The notes: generated from the letters alone by a model not told the origin. A DNA stretch of 64,000 nucleotides from Liolophura sinensis (GCF_032854445.1 NC_088306.1:30351764-30415763); one strand, 5' to 3'; shown: positions 11,635 through 20,817, counted from the first letter of the stretch. Made by a program: numbers and translations.

Positions 11635-12520
11635 ATGGATACTCGATGGGAGCATCCGTTTACCTGCATCGTCAGCGGACCGACGGGGTGTGGAAATTCC
11701 GTGTTTGTGAAACGGTGGGTGGAGCACGCTCAGGTTCTCATTTACCCACCTCTTCAAAGCGTCGTCTGGTGTTACTGGGAGTGGCAGCCGTTGTACACCA
11801 TGTTACCCAACGTTCGATTTGAAGAAGGTGTGCCCAGCACGTCAGAATTCGCCCCGGGGGAGAGGACCTTAGTCGTCGTGGACGATTTGATGGCCGAAGG
11901 GGATGAACGCGTGAAAAAATCTTTACCAAAGGCAACCACACCGCAATATCAGCATGGTGAACATCGTGCGGAACTTGTTCAACAAAGCCAAAGATCACAG
12001 CACAATCAGTTTGAACGCACACTACTTGGTGTTGTTTAAAAACCCACAAGACGCGTCTCACATTACATCATGGAACTTTGATATGGAATTCATGCCTGGA
12101 ATATTCATTGTCTGCCCGGCATCATTGAAAACTGATGACCGCTTCTCTCTTGTGTGTTACCGGCTTTATTTCTTATTTGTATAATTTCTTACATACCTTT
12201 GTCTTTGAGAGTTAGTGTTAAACGTTGTTTTGGAAATGGATCTTGCGATTATCGACTTGGAACGCCCTTTACGGACTACGAATGGTATAGGAATGTCGGA
12301 CTTGACGCTTATAATTACCACGATCGCTGAACAGATGGCTCCGGGGCGGACGCAGTACGTGCGCGAGGCGTGTAAGGATGCCACCACCCAACCTCACTGG
12401 TATTTGCTGGTGGATTTCAAGCAAGCCACATCCGACCACCTGCGACTTCTCACCCACATCAACACGCCTACCTCCCCAAGTCATAAAACTTCGTACGCAC
12501 GATCTGCCGAATCAGTTGTT
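11635..12520 (+). pseudogene. Polinton packaging ATPase (A32/FtsK-HerA type), disrupted
   Basis: In the active element this P-loop ATPase would pump DNA into capsids. The start MDTRWEHPFTCIVSG leads directly into a Walker A motif, GPTGCGNS, where the catalytic Lys is Asn. EWQPLY and the Walker B strand TLVVVDDLM (about 11866-11892) follow. Two frameshifts near 11915-11945 separate this from MVNIVRNLFNKAKDH...LNAHYLVLFKNPQDASH (11954-12066). A 252-base insertion (12067-12318) then splits the gene. Downstream the same phase continues with AEQMAPGRTQYVREACKDAT and YLLVDFKQAT, the usual C-terminal part, and a final frameshift occurs near 12460. The domain order and motifs make the family clear. 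The changed Lys, frameshifts and insertion make it non-functional. Confidence 0.93.
12067..12318. mobile_element. 252-bp insertion in the ATPase gene, related to the foldback element at 32380-32760
   Basis: The conserved ATPase frame stops at 12066 and resumes at 12319 in the same phase. The bases attac occur at 12062-12066 and again at 12314-12318, consistent with a 5-bp target duplication. The 3' part of the insert (about 12210-12305, including cgacttggaacgcc and actacgaatggtatagg) matches the right arm of the foldback element at about 32645-32740 (tgacttggaacgtcc, gacgaatggtatacg). The inserted copy appears to have lost or diverged in its other arm. Confidence 0.75.
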
Positions 12521-12529
12521 TCCACGTCA

Positions 12530-12717
12530 ACCACCCGCGATGTCGCCGGCTCCAACGTTACCGTCCCTTGCTGTCATTGCAGGATCGAGCCACCCCTGCC
12601 ATTCGACGCGCCGTGCTGCGCAGTAACGATCCAGATTTAGTTCAGTGTTTGTGTGCATGTGCCAATAATGTATTAAATGGAAACGTTCCACTATCGCCGG
12701 CTCAGAAGGTGAAGTAA
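12530..12717 (+). pseudogene. Small conserved Polinton protein (fragment)
   Basis: The frame ending at TAA 12715 reads LQDRATPAIRRAVLRSNDP, then DLVQCLCACANNVLNGNVPLSP. This short Cys-containing, helix-rich block is one I recognise from the gene that commonly lies between ATPase and capsid genes in Polinton/adintovirus-type elements. The block normally continues with a basic tail, which here ends early at the TAA. The ATG visible at 12540 is in another frame, so a start or a frameshift has been lost. Its role in the virion is not established to my knowledge; a core or minor capsid role is an inference. Confidence 0.6.
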
Positions 12718-12770
12718 CAGCGGCACAAGACGGGTCTTCGCAGCAGTGGCGTCGTTACTGGTGGGAGGTA

Positions 12771-13377
12771 ATGCAACACGCCAAGAAAATGGCCTTTGTC
12801 GAGACTCGGCTCTTAGATACGCTCAAGCGGTCACCACCCTCGTACCCCGTCTCCCCGTACCCGTGCCAAGTATTGTTAAAGCCTTCAAAGTGCTCTACCA
12901 AAGAGATGGCATCGATCCTCTACGACACAACTCTCTCGGACGATGAAAAAATACAGCCGTATCACCATGCCCTTCAAAGGTACCGCGTTTCAAGGTCTCT
13001 ACCAAGCCGAGCAGCAGCCAAGTCCTACGACGAACCCACCAATCGCCCAACCCGCGGTCGTTTGAGTGAGGGGGAGATTTTAGACAGCGTCCCCGTCGCT
13101 TTATGGCGAAAGGCTCTGGGGCGACACCGAGCGATCACACCATCATCGCTGTCGTGACTGCGTGCGGGAAAAGATGGACACACCTGCCGACACAAAAAAG
13201 CCCTACCACATCATGGTCCGTTCTCACTCTCCTCCTCCTCCTCCTTCCGCCAAAACCACGATCAACAAAAGCACTGCCACCACCACACCACGCCAAACCA
13301 AGGGACGACAACAGCGGCGACCCGGACTGCGTCCGTGTAAAGCCATCGTACCCCCGCTAAAGAGGAGTCCGTATTAA
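12771..13377 (+). pseudogene. Polinton structural-region protein of unknown function, frameshifted
   Basis: An open frame of 128 codons begins MQHAKKMAFVETRLLDTLK at 12771. It contains LYDTTLSDDEKIQPYHHALQRY and GEILDSVPVALW, a pattern I associate with a conserved Polinton gene placed just upstream of the capsid block. It ends at a stop at 13155. The remainder of the protein appears in another frame (13162-13377), ending in a basic tail (RQQRRPGLRPCK...LKRSPY). The function is not known to me. The frameshift makes it a pseudogene. Confidence 0.6.
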
Positions 13378-13428
13378 ATACCAGATGGAAAAACGGTCAG
13401 TCCGCCCGGAGGAGAACACCTCACCAAC

Positions 13429-14037
13429 ATGTTTTACGTGACGCTGCCCAGTAACAGCTCGCTCGACTACTTCCCCAGCAATAACTTGACGCATTTCACC
13501 ACGCAACTACCACAACCCATGCGTTTGACTGGTGACTGGGAATGGGGGTTGGTAGAAATTCAGTACACCGGACCTGGTTCAACATACGGCAAGACGAAGT
13601 GTGATTTGTCTTAGACTTCAAAGAGGATCCGCACGGCGCTAAGCATGAGGCAACATTGCCAGCAGGCTATTACCCTTCACCCAAACACTTCACCCAGGGC
13701 GTGACCGACTTGTTGACCCACATACACCGGTGATTTGACGTTCGATTTTGATGATGTGCAGCGGAAATACAGCCTGTGGTTTTGGAAACAACTAGGGGTC
13801 AGTTTGAGCCCGCGTCTGAAGCAGCTCATGAATTTACCGTACGATTGGGTCACGGGGCCGGCGGATCTGCTGCATATCGCTGCCAAGGATTTACAGGCCA
13901 CCACACCCACGCTGTACGCGTAGACGGACATCGTCGAACCGCGTGTGGTGGGAGACACGCTGGCTCCGCTGCTGCGGCTGCTCACCACGACAGGGAAGTA
14001 CGGACAGAGCATCTACAAGACCTTCCAACACGTATAA
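13429..14037 (+). pseudogene. Conserved Polinton virion-associated protein (starts MFYVTLPSNSS), broken
   Basis: A good start at 13429 gives MFYVTLPSNSSLDYFPSNN, then FTTQLPQPMRLTGDWEWGLVEIQY. This N-terminus is shared by a widespread Polinton/adintovirus gene. A frameshift near 13590 moves the message into the frame with LDFKEDPHG and YYPSPKHFTQGVTDLL. Another near 13735 restores LTFDFDDVQRKYSLW. A TAG at 13921 interrupts just before TDIVEPRVVGDTLAPLLR, a strongly conserved part, and the frame stops at 14035. It lies between the preceding small gene and the pVI-like gene, consistent with a structural role. I do not assign a precise virion position. Confidence 0.75.
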
Positions 14038-14075
14038 TGCAATGACTGCAATGGTAAAGTAGACACCCCCCCTCC

Positions 14076-14411
14076 ATGTACCGACCCTACATCGACTATT
14101 ACACCAAGCAAGCCGGCGGACGTGGGATACCTGTGTTTCGGGGTGCTTTTGTACTTTTTTTAACAAGGGCTGCGCCATTTTGATGAAACTGCCAAGCAAG
14201 CCGTGACCGCGTTGCATACCGGATTCAGCGTCATGGACGACGTGTGAGACGAGGGAGTAACGGTGAGCCAGGCTTTGAAACGACGACCTCTGGAGGTGGA
14301 AAACAGCTGGTGGTCAAAGCCGGTCGCCACGCCCAGTGCAGATTGTGGGGCAAGCTGAACGGGATGGGAGGGACGCCTAAAAAACGGTCCGCATCGGATA
14401 TTTTTAGCTAA
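14076..14411 (+). pseudogene. Minor capsid (adenovirus pVI/pX-like) protein of the Polinton, decayed
   Basis: The frame starts MYRPYIDYYTKQAGGRGIPV followed by FRGA, the conserved N-terminus of the small, Gly-rich membrane-interacting capsid protein next to the major capsid gene in these elements. Frameshifts near 14150 and a TGA near 14245 break the body. The expected basic C-terminal tail, ending KRSASDIFS, is still recognisable with its stop at 14409, five bases before the capsid start. The similarity to adenoviral pVI/pX in role is established for the group; the individual assignment here is by position and N-terminus. Confidence 0.7.
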
Positions 14412-14415
14412 CGCC

Positions 14416-15725
14416 ATGGCTCTCCCCCACACCGAGTGTTGTCTGTCGGTCAGCAGTGACTTTGATTTGTGGAACTTACCTCCTACCGACACAAGCGTCC
14501 CAGAAGTTGGCTGGGATGCCTACAGTCCCATCACCAGCCTGAGCGATGTGGGGCCCGTGGAATTTCTCATCACCAAAGCGGACGGTGACAATTACTAGGA
14601 CTTGGCCAACACTATCTTGTACGTGAAGGCGAAAATCCTCGACGGGGATGGAGTGGTTGTGGAGAACGGCAAGAGTGTAGCTCCGACTGACCTGTGGCTG
14701 CATTCGCTGTGGCGACAGGTCGACGTCTCCCTAAACGACAAACTCATCACCGCTTCCCCCAACATGGACCTGTACCGTGCCTATTTGGAGATGTTGTTGT
14801 CTTACGGCGCTGGGACACCCAGCTGTTTTCCGCCTTGTGGTACATGGTCACAGCCGGGCAGTTTGACGCGACGGATGAGACAAACACGGGGTTTGACGAA
14901 CGGCTGCAGTTCACGGCGCAAAGTCTGTCGGTTGAGATGCTGAGGAGCCTGCACTGCGACATGTTCCTGCAACGGCGTCACCTGCTGAACAACGTGACCA
15001 TCCGCATCCGTCTCACCCCGGCCAAAAACACGTTTGCCTTGATGTCGAGTGAGGAGGCTCCCTACTACAAGACCTGCTAGGAGGAGGTGTTGATCTTTGT
15101 GCGCAACGTCACATTCACCAGCGGTGTTCAACTGGGGCATTTGAAAGCGTTGGCCAAGCCCCTGCCAAGTACCCTATCTGCAGGGTGCTGACCAAGCATT
15201 TCTCCGTACCCAAAGGCCACACCCTCATCAACGAACAAAACCTATTTCTGGGCAGTTTACCGACACCTTTAGTGGTGGGATGTGTGACCAACACGGCGTT
15301 TGACGGGAGCTACGCTAAAAACCCGTTCTATTTCTAGCATTTGTACACAAACTTCGTCGCCTTGCATGTCGGCGGATGTCAAATTCTTGCCAAACCGCTG
15401 ACACCTGACTTTAAGACCGGGAATTTCGTCAGAACGTACATGAACCTCGTTTCCAACACGGGGAAAGAGTTTCACGACAAGGCGGAACGCCATCCTTCGC
15501 ATCACGGTCAAGTTTCGACTTGACCCCAACCTCCACGTCGATCACCAACTGAACCTGGAGAAGAAAGGAGTTTAGCGCCTGGAGATGCGGTTTGCCAAAC
15601 CACTACCGCAAACTATTAACGTAGTGTGCTACCCCGATTTCAGGCATATCATAGAAATAGACAACAGCCGAAACGTGCTCCTTGACATCGCCAGTGGAAA
15701 AACCAAAACAACATGGACACAGTGA
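14416..15725 (+). pseudogene. Polinton major capsid protein (double jelly-roll), with four TAG stops and frameshifts
   Basis: This is the shell protein of the virus-like particle. It can be followed almost end to end: SSDFDLWNLPPTDTS, VGPVEFLITKADGD, LANTILYVKAKILDGDG, LWRQVDVSLNDKLITASPN, AYLEMLLSYG, LFSALWYMVTAGQFD, VTIRIRLTPAKNTFALM, LIFVRNVTFTSGVQLGHLKA, NLFLGSLPTPLVVGCVTN, DGSYAKNPF, NFVALHVGG, EMRFAKPLPQTINVV and IIEIDNSRNVLLD. The length (about 430 codons) is normal, so little is deleted. In-frame TAG codons occur at 14596, 15078, 15335 and 15573 where sense codons belong. Frameshifts lie near 14810, 15165 and 15490. It ends at TGA 15723, overlapping the protease start by 13 bases. Confidence 0.94.
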
Positions 15726-16196
15726 AATTGCGACATGTGTTACCAACGGACGTGTTAACTCGTGCTGTGCTGGGGTATGTCTACGCTCGAGACCACCTCC
15801 CTCATCAACTGACCGACACACCCTAGGCCGGCATCATCAACACAGACACGTGCCTCCTCCCGGGACAACATTGGGTAGCCGTCTTCATAGACATGTGGCC
15901 AGATCCACTGCATCTCCGGGCAGAATACTTTGATTCGTACGGACACCTACCACTCCACACCGATATCACCGCTTGGCTCAACCGCAGTGCAATGGAAGTG
16001 GATTGATCGGCGGCTGCAGGGTCTGGACACGACCGTGTATGGACAATATTGCGTGTATTGCTTAACCCAGCGGGCTCGAGGTCGTCCCATGGACTCTATA
16101 GATAACGACTTAATGGTGTTCGATTGGGTGGACCGCCAGTTTGGGGCCCAGCCACCGTTTTTTAACAACCCCACCAAACAGTGGGCTGTAAAATAA
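15713..16196 (+). pseudogene. Polinton adenain-like cysteine protease, one in-frame TAG
   Basis: The ATG at 15713 opens a frame of 160 codons that reaches TAA at 16194 with a single interruption, TAG at 15824. Residues of the C5/Ulp1-type active site are all visible: GQHWVAVF (His), AEYFDSYG (acidic residue) and VYGQYCVYCL (oxyanion Gln and nucleophile Cys). The family matures virion proteins in adenoviruses, and the same role is proposed for Polintons. There is a short frame change before or at GHLPLHTDI, which I read as continuous in the ORF that starts at 15930. This is the best-preserved gene of the element. It ends tail to tail with the polymerase remnant. Confidence 0.92.
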
Positions 16197-18722
16197 CGTT
16201 CTTTTCATTTCCTGTTTGACTCCCCGCAGTAGCAATAGTATGTCTTCGAACACAAACAGACGACAGCATCACCAGCTCGAATACTGCCCGCAGGTCAGGT
16301 TTACTCAAGTCTGGGTCAGACCAGGCCATGTACGCGGAGTCCGTGTCCATCTCGCAGTACAGTCAGCCCGTCGTGTTAAAAAAAAGTCATGAAATCATAG
16401 TAAAATTACATTAAACGGAGTTTGGCATACTGGTACACCATACATCCTGTTTGACGGGGTAGGTTGTATCGAATGGTCCTCTTGCTGCTCACCACGTCGA
16501 AGGTGTCGTCATCGATTGGTCGACGGTACGGCACCGTGCACTTTCCAGTAACGTGTGCGTCTTCGTCAGGTCACAGATTTTCACATCCACATGCCGGTCT
16601 TGATTTGTCAGGGTTTAGCCATAGCCGGAGTTTACCAACAACTTCATCGTATCCCCGATCAGAGCCTTGATGTTATTTACCTCCGCGAACTCCGCTATGG
16701 TGGGGCCTGTGTCCTCCCGGCTCACATCGATGTTTTTAAATATGGGTGGAAATTCCAAAAAGTCCGCTTTGAGATGGACCGGCACGTGGATATCGCATTC
16801 AACGAAGCCAAACAGCCAGCCTTCAACGACAGCTTCACCAGATGAGCCCGCGTCTTGGGCTGTCGCTGTGACGTGGGTAAGCCGTACCGTTGCAGGATGG
16901 CGCGCAAGGCCGGGTTCGTTTTCCGCAGGCGAAGAAACTCACATTTCCATGTGGACACCAACTGGTATCCCTGGGAGCAATTGTAGGCCTCGTTCGTGTC
17001 CACTTCCCGCAAGTTTTGAGGTGTCAACCCTCGCTGGTCCTTGTTGCGCAGCTTACCATGGCGTGGGTGATTCACGTGGCAGCTGTGGTAGTGGTCATAG
17101 CAACTGTGGAACTAGAAGACGGTTGGACGTCCGTCGATGCGGCGAACCGTCTACGGAGAGTTGCCGATCACCAACCCGCTTCTCGGTGTGGTTCAGCCGG
17201 TGACGAATGGGTACCCCCAGCTGCCAGTCTGCGACTGCCAGTCCAGCCATTTTTCAGCCAGACGCGTGGCGATGCCGGAGGGGACGAATGTCTCCCCGTC
17301 ACGTCAGCATAGGATGTGCTGACCTGCTGGCATGGGTGGGGCAAGGCAGGCCAAGTACAACGCGTTTACATCGAGCTTACCTTCCTGTATACTGGTCACG
17401 CCTCGTTCGTGGTACCGATGAAAGATGATGCTCGGCCCACCCACGATGTTTTTCTTTAGGCAGTCGTAAATGTCTTTTGTCTTTCTCACCGACGAGCGTG
17501 AACACGGAGCACAAACATCAACGTACTCCACAACACCGCCCTTGACCAGGTGGGGGTAAAGCTGTTGCTTGATCAAGTTCAGGTGGTAGTTACGCGAGTT
17601 GAAGCCGAGGACGGTGAGCTGGTTGATATAGGCGACGAATTTGTCCCGCACCCGCCGAGTGTAAGACGGTTTGATGTCGTTGGGATCGAGGCGCTCGTCT
17701 AACTCGTCAAGGATGTAGGCATAACGCTCGATGAGATAGGCGCTACTGATCTCTCTGATGGTATTGAGGTAAGCCATCATTCGCTCGACAAGCGCGTGGG
17801 GATTGTCGGTAGAGATGAAGAACACGGACTGGTCGTAGTTAGGTACATTGGAGTTCGCGCTGACACTCATGGGGATGTGTTGGGACGTCCATTCCGTTGA
17901 GCCGGTCATCGCTTCGTCCACAGGAGCCAAGTAAGCTTCGAAGTCGTAACACGCTCGGTAAGGGAATATTCCGTCATCACCTTCCCGGAGGTAAATATCC
18001 ATGTCCGCCAGCACTTCGCAAATAGTGGGATGATTGTGAAATACATTCCCCGGGTACTTTCGGCAAATGGCGTCGGTGCACGTTTGACCGTGCCGTCGTA
18101 AGTTCCCTAGCTTATTAAAGCTCTTAGAACACACATGGCAGGGAAAGACTGGGCGCAACGCCCCATGTCCGTGATGTAGCTGAAATGCTGATTTACAGGT
18201 TTAAGCGCATGGTGGGCGAAGTATAGCGCTCTGCACTGCGGTGGATGAGTTGAGCGAAGTACGACTTGTCCATGGGGACGAGCTGGTGCGCTTAAATGTT
18301 TACTCTAAATAGACTCTCCACCGTATTTAGCGCACTGAGAGGTACACTGCGGAGATATACCGCAGGATATACCCTAACCTATAGTTGACTGTGAAGGCGG
18401 TCGGCTGGTCCTCATAAATCGCGTCGAGATAGGCGGGGATGGCTCCAACATCGCTGAGTTGGTAATTTTAACGGTCTTGGACCGGCTTGTCGAGATAAAA
18501 ATGTCTCCGAATCGAGCGCCAATGCTGCCGATACAACTCCCGTAAATCACTCTCACCGCTTGGCAGGAGATCATCGCGGGGTTGGGTCGGGTCGGGTTGG
18601 AACTGGCTCGCCGGGATCTTCCACTTTTCCTTGAGCGACTCCTCCGCCTCTAGACTTGCTCCACTCGAGTTGGCTTTGTTTGCGGTGGTGGTGGTGGTGG
18701 GAAAAGCGGGTCTCTGTAACAA
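16195..18722 (-). pseudogene. Polinton protein-primed family B DNA polymerase, degenerate and internally deleted
   Basis: Read on the minus strand from 18722. The N-terminal region contains LRELYRQHWRSIRRHFYL; a broken stretch follows (18470-18180). Next come a zinc-finger-like CHVCSKSFNKLGNLRRHGQTC, the Exo I block YRACYDFEAYLAPVDE (DxE) and the Exo II block LGFNSRNYHLNLIKQ, where the usual Asp is His. Then NIVGGPSIIFHRYHERG and a polymerase motif A remnant, LDVNALYLA, are found. After 17304 follow VSTWKCEFLRLRKTNPALRA, motif B (DTMKLLVNSGYG, TAA, TLTNQDRHV, about 16600-16680) and motif C, DTDSAYMAWS (about 16325-16348). Sequence between Exo II and the GGPS block and after motif C is missing. 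TAG stops lie at 17151 and 17112. The family normally exceeds 1,000 residues. The enzyme would copy the element's DNA from a protein primer. Confidence 0.93.
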
Positions 18723-18744
18723 AGAAGCCTCTCGAATAATAGCC

Positions 18745-19045
18745 TTAGTAGAGCAGAGTAGAGTGTAATATAACTATAGTAGAGGATAATTAAAGTAGAG
18801 GATAACTATAATAGAGTATGGTAGAGGATAACTATAGTAGAGGATAACTATAGTAGAGGATAACTATGGTATAGTAGAGTAGAGTATAACTATAGTAGAG
18901 GATAACTATAGTAGAATATAACTATTATATTGTAGAGTATAGTAGAGCATAACTATAGTATAGTAGAGTAGAGAAGAGTAGAGTATAGGTATACTATAGT
19001 AGAGTAGAGTATAACTATACTATTGTATAGCCATACTATACTACA
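18745..19045. repeat. 16-bp tandem repeat inside the Polinton
   Basis: Imperfect copies of agtagaggataactat (16 bases), mixed with shorter gtagagtagagta pieces, fill about 300 bases just outside the polymerase 5' end. Confidence 0.9.
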
Positions 19046-20060
19046 GTCGGGGAATAGTACTGTCGGATAGTACGGTGACTGGGTGTAAAAGATCTGGGGC
19101 GTGTGATGCCACGACAGCCCGCGCGCAGTGTGTCAGCCAACGCTCGCGAGGCTTGCCGATGACGTTATTGATTTTTTTTCTAACAGGCCAGGCGGCAGGT
19201 GTGCCTGATTCTCTGTTGGGATGAGACCCCGAAAAGGATATAAACAGATGGATATCCAGAGCGTATATGACATTGGCTTATAATATATATATACTGTTGG
19301 AGAGTGCAGAAAAGACAGCTATCAATATAGCTATATATCTGTATATCGCCATTATAAAGCGTCTATATATCATTGGAAATAAACAAAGGCAAGTTCCCGT
19401 TCGGCCTAGAGTTATTCCCCTGAAATTCTCTCTCACAAATGGTATTGGGGATTCTGATGTACGAAATACGGCATGGGTTTATACTGCATCGTATGATACA
19501 TACGTCAGTTTAAGTCCTAGGCTGTCTGGAAAAGCTAAAAATAAAAACACCTAGGCTCTCTGGAATGCTAAAAATGACACAAATCCAACGAATACACTAC
19601 CACTGACATCGATTTGTCAACAAGCATATTCCTATGTAACATTTTTGCGGGAAAAGTTTCCTCTATTCGCTTCTGCACATGCACGAAAAGGTGGGACTGC
19701 CGCTACCAACAGATAATTGTGTGACATGACAAGCTATTATAAGACAATCCAGAAGCTAGAGACCAAGTGATTTTCCTGGTTGCAAACAGGGTGGGTGAAG
19801 AAATTCGTCCAGCAAAAAAATATTACATAGGAAAATGCCTGTTGTCAATTATTTTAACAAGCCTACCCAAAAATAAAATACTATACAATACTAATGTAAT
19901 ACTATACACACAATGTTATATTATACAATGTTATACTATGCAATGTTATACTATACAATGCTATACGATGTTATACTATACAATGTTATTTTGCTCCCTT
20001 TTCGAGTACGACTTCCTCCTCCTCCTCGCTCACTGCACAACGCAGCGCGGACCTCAACGA
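19046..20060. other. Polinton right-arm non-coding stretch
   Basis: No recognisable gene. A 95-codon forward frame (19267-19554) is AT-rich with no family resemblance. At 19880-19990 imperfect copies of atgttatactatacaatg form a short tandem array. Confidence 0.5.
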
Positions 20061-20105
20061 AATAAATGAGCGGAAAAACACACACACACCCAACCCAACC
20101 ACTTG

Positions 20106-20125
20106 ATTGGTCCGTTTTGGCGCCA
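20106..20125 (+). promoter_or_regulatory. Direct repeat of the Polinton right arm, copy 1 (possible regulatory block)
   Basis: The block attggtccgttttggcgcc recurs in altered form at 20684-20701 (attggtcagtgttggcgc), 578 bases away. The CCAAT-like attgg and the ttggcgc GC box could be promoter elements, one on each side of the zinc-finger ORF. That role is an inference. Confidence 0.35.
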
Positions 20126-20213
20126 GGCAGCTCAACGCGCAAGCCGACATATTACGAGGGTAGCATAGACTGGGGCATCACCGCGTGGCCAAACGGTACA
20201 AACCGTTCTGCTT

Positions 20214-20519
20214 TTACCAAAGAGTGTGTGTGTGTGTGTGTGTGTGTGTGGATGGGCGGGTGTGCTCCGTCTCTTCATGCCTCAGTGCGTGGTGTGTTTT
20301 CTCGTGTCGCACCCAGCTGTCCCGCCGGGAAAAGTGCCTGGCGCACTCGCCGCGGGTAAACTGCGACCTCTCCCTCTCTTCGTGCTGCGTCTGGGCATGA
20401 CGCACCCAATGGTCCTGCCGGGAAAACCGCCTGACACACGTCCGACAAGTTAACTTCGCCAAAGCCTCTCCTTCTCCTAGTCCCCCTCTTTCTTCTCCCC
20501 CTCCGCCTCCGTAAACCAT
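20214..20519 (-). CDS. C2H2 zinc-finger ORF of the Polinton right arm
   Basis: The 101-codon minus-strand frame begins MVYGGGGGEERGG and contains two tandem fingers. The first, CRTCVRRFSRQDHWVRHAQTQH, fits C-x2-C-x12-H-x4-H exactly. The second, about 30 residues on, has the same FSRRDSWVRH spacing with both His and the second Cys, but the first Cys is Arg. The C-terminus reads into a (GT)n simple repeat (20226-20250), giving a Thr-His run, so the natural end is probably lost. Its place between the polymerase and the right terminus fits a Polinton accessory gene, perhaps DNA-binding. It is probably decayed, since the second finger is broken. Confidence 0.6.
   Translation of the reverse strand: MVYGGGGGEERGGLGEGEALAKLTCRTCVRRFSRQDHWVRHAQTQHEERERSQFTRGECARHFSRRDSWVRHEKTHHALRHEETEHTRPSTHTHTHTHTLW
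20226..20250. repeat. (GT)n microsatellite
   Basis: About 12 units of gt lie at the 3' end of the zinc-finger ORF. Confidence 0.95.
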
Positions 20520-20683
20520 GATGGCAGCGTAGCGTCAGTAGTATACTCTCTGAGTGAACGTGGTCTGGTGTTGTCTAGGCTTTACAGTCGGAATAAGCGT
20601 CAATCTCTTGACACACCTTCTTGTTTATCACGTAAGCGCCAACGGCAACGAAATTCAGGCACCAAAAACCGCGCGATCACCCC

Positions 20684-20701
20684 ATTGGTCAGTGTTGGCG
20701 C
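20684..20701 (+). promoter_or_regulatory. Direct repeat of the Polinton right arm, copy 2
   Basis: attggtcagtgttggcgc; see the copy at 20106-20125. Confidence 0.3.
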
Positions 20702-20719
20702 AAATGGAGACAGAGCGTA

Positions 20720-20811
20720 CACTCAACAACACGCCCACAACCACCCCCAACGCCCCCCCCCCTCCCCGTCAACAACCTGAAAACGGCACGTTTGCAACAT
20801 TCTATACTACT
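20720..20811 (-). repeat. Polinton right terminal inverted repeat
   Basis: The inverse of 9739-9830; it ends ...gcaacattctatactact. The inner part is C-rich and more diverged. Confidence 0.9.
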
Positions 20812-20817
20812 AATGTT
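20812..20817. repeat. Right 6-bp target-site duplication of the Polinton (aatgtt)
   Basis: Identical to 9733-9738. Confidence 0.93.

Larger units (their letters stand above)
9739..20811. mobile_element. Polinton/Maverick (adintovirus-like) element, full length, degenerate
   Basis: This 11,073-bp element starts agtagtacagaatgttgc and ends with the near-perfect inverse gcaacattctatactact. It is flanked by the 6-bp duplication aatgtt. The first ~35 bases of both ends are almost identical after inversion, and weaker similarity (G/T-rich, then ttgagt.gta) continues to about 90 bases. Inside are the expected modules: integrase, packaging ATPase, minor virion proteins, major capsid protein and cysteine protease on the plus strand, and protein-primed DNA polymerase on the minus strand. 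Its coding part is clearly more GC-rich than the surrounding host DNA. Every gene carries frameshifts or stops, and two later insertions (10131-10405 and 12067-12318) break genes, so this is an inactive, old copy. Identification as a Polinton is firm; placement relative to named adintovirus lineages would need phylogeny. Confidence 0.96.
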
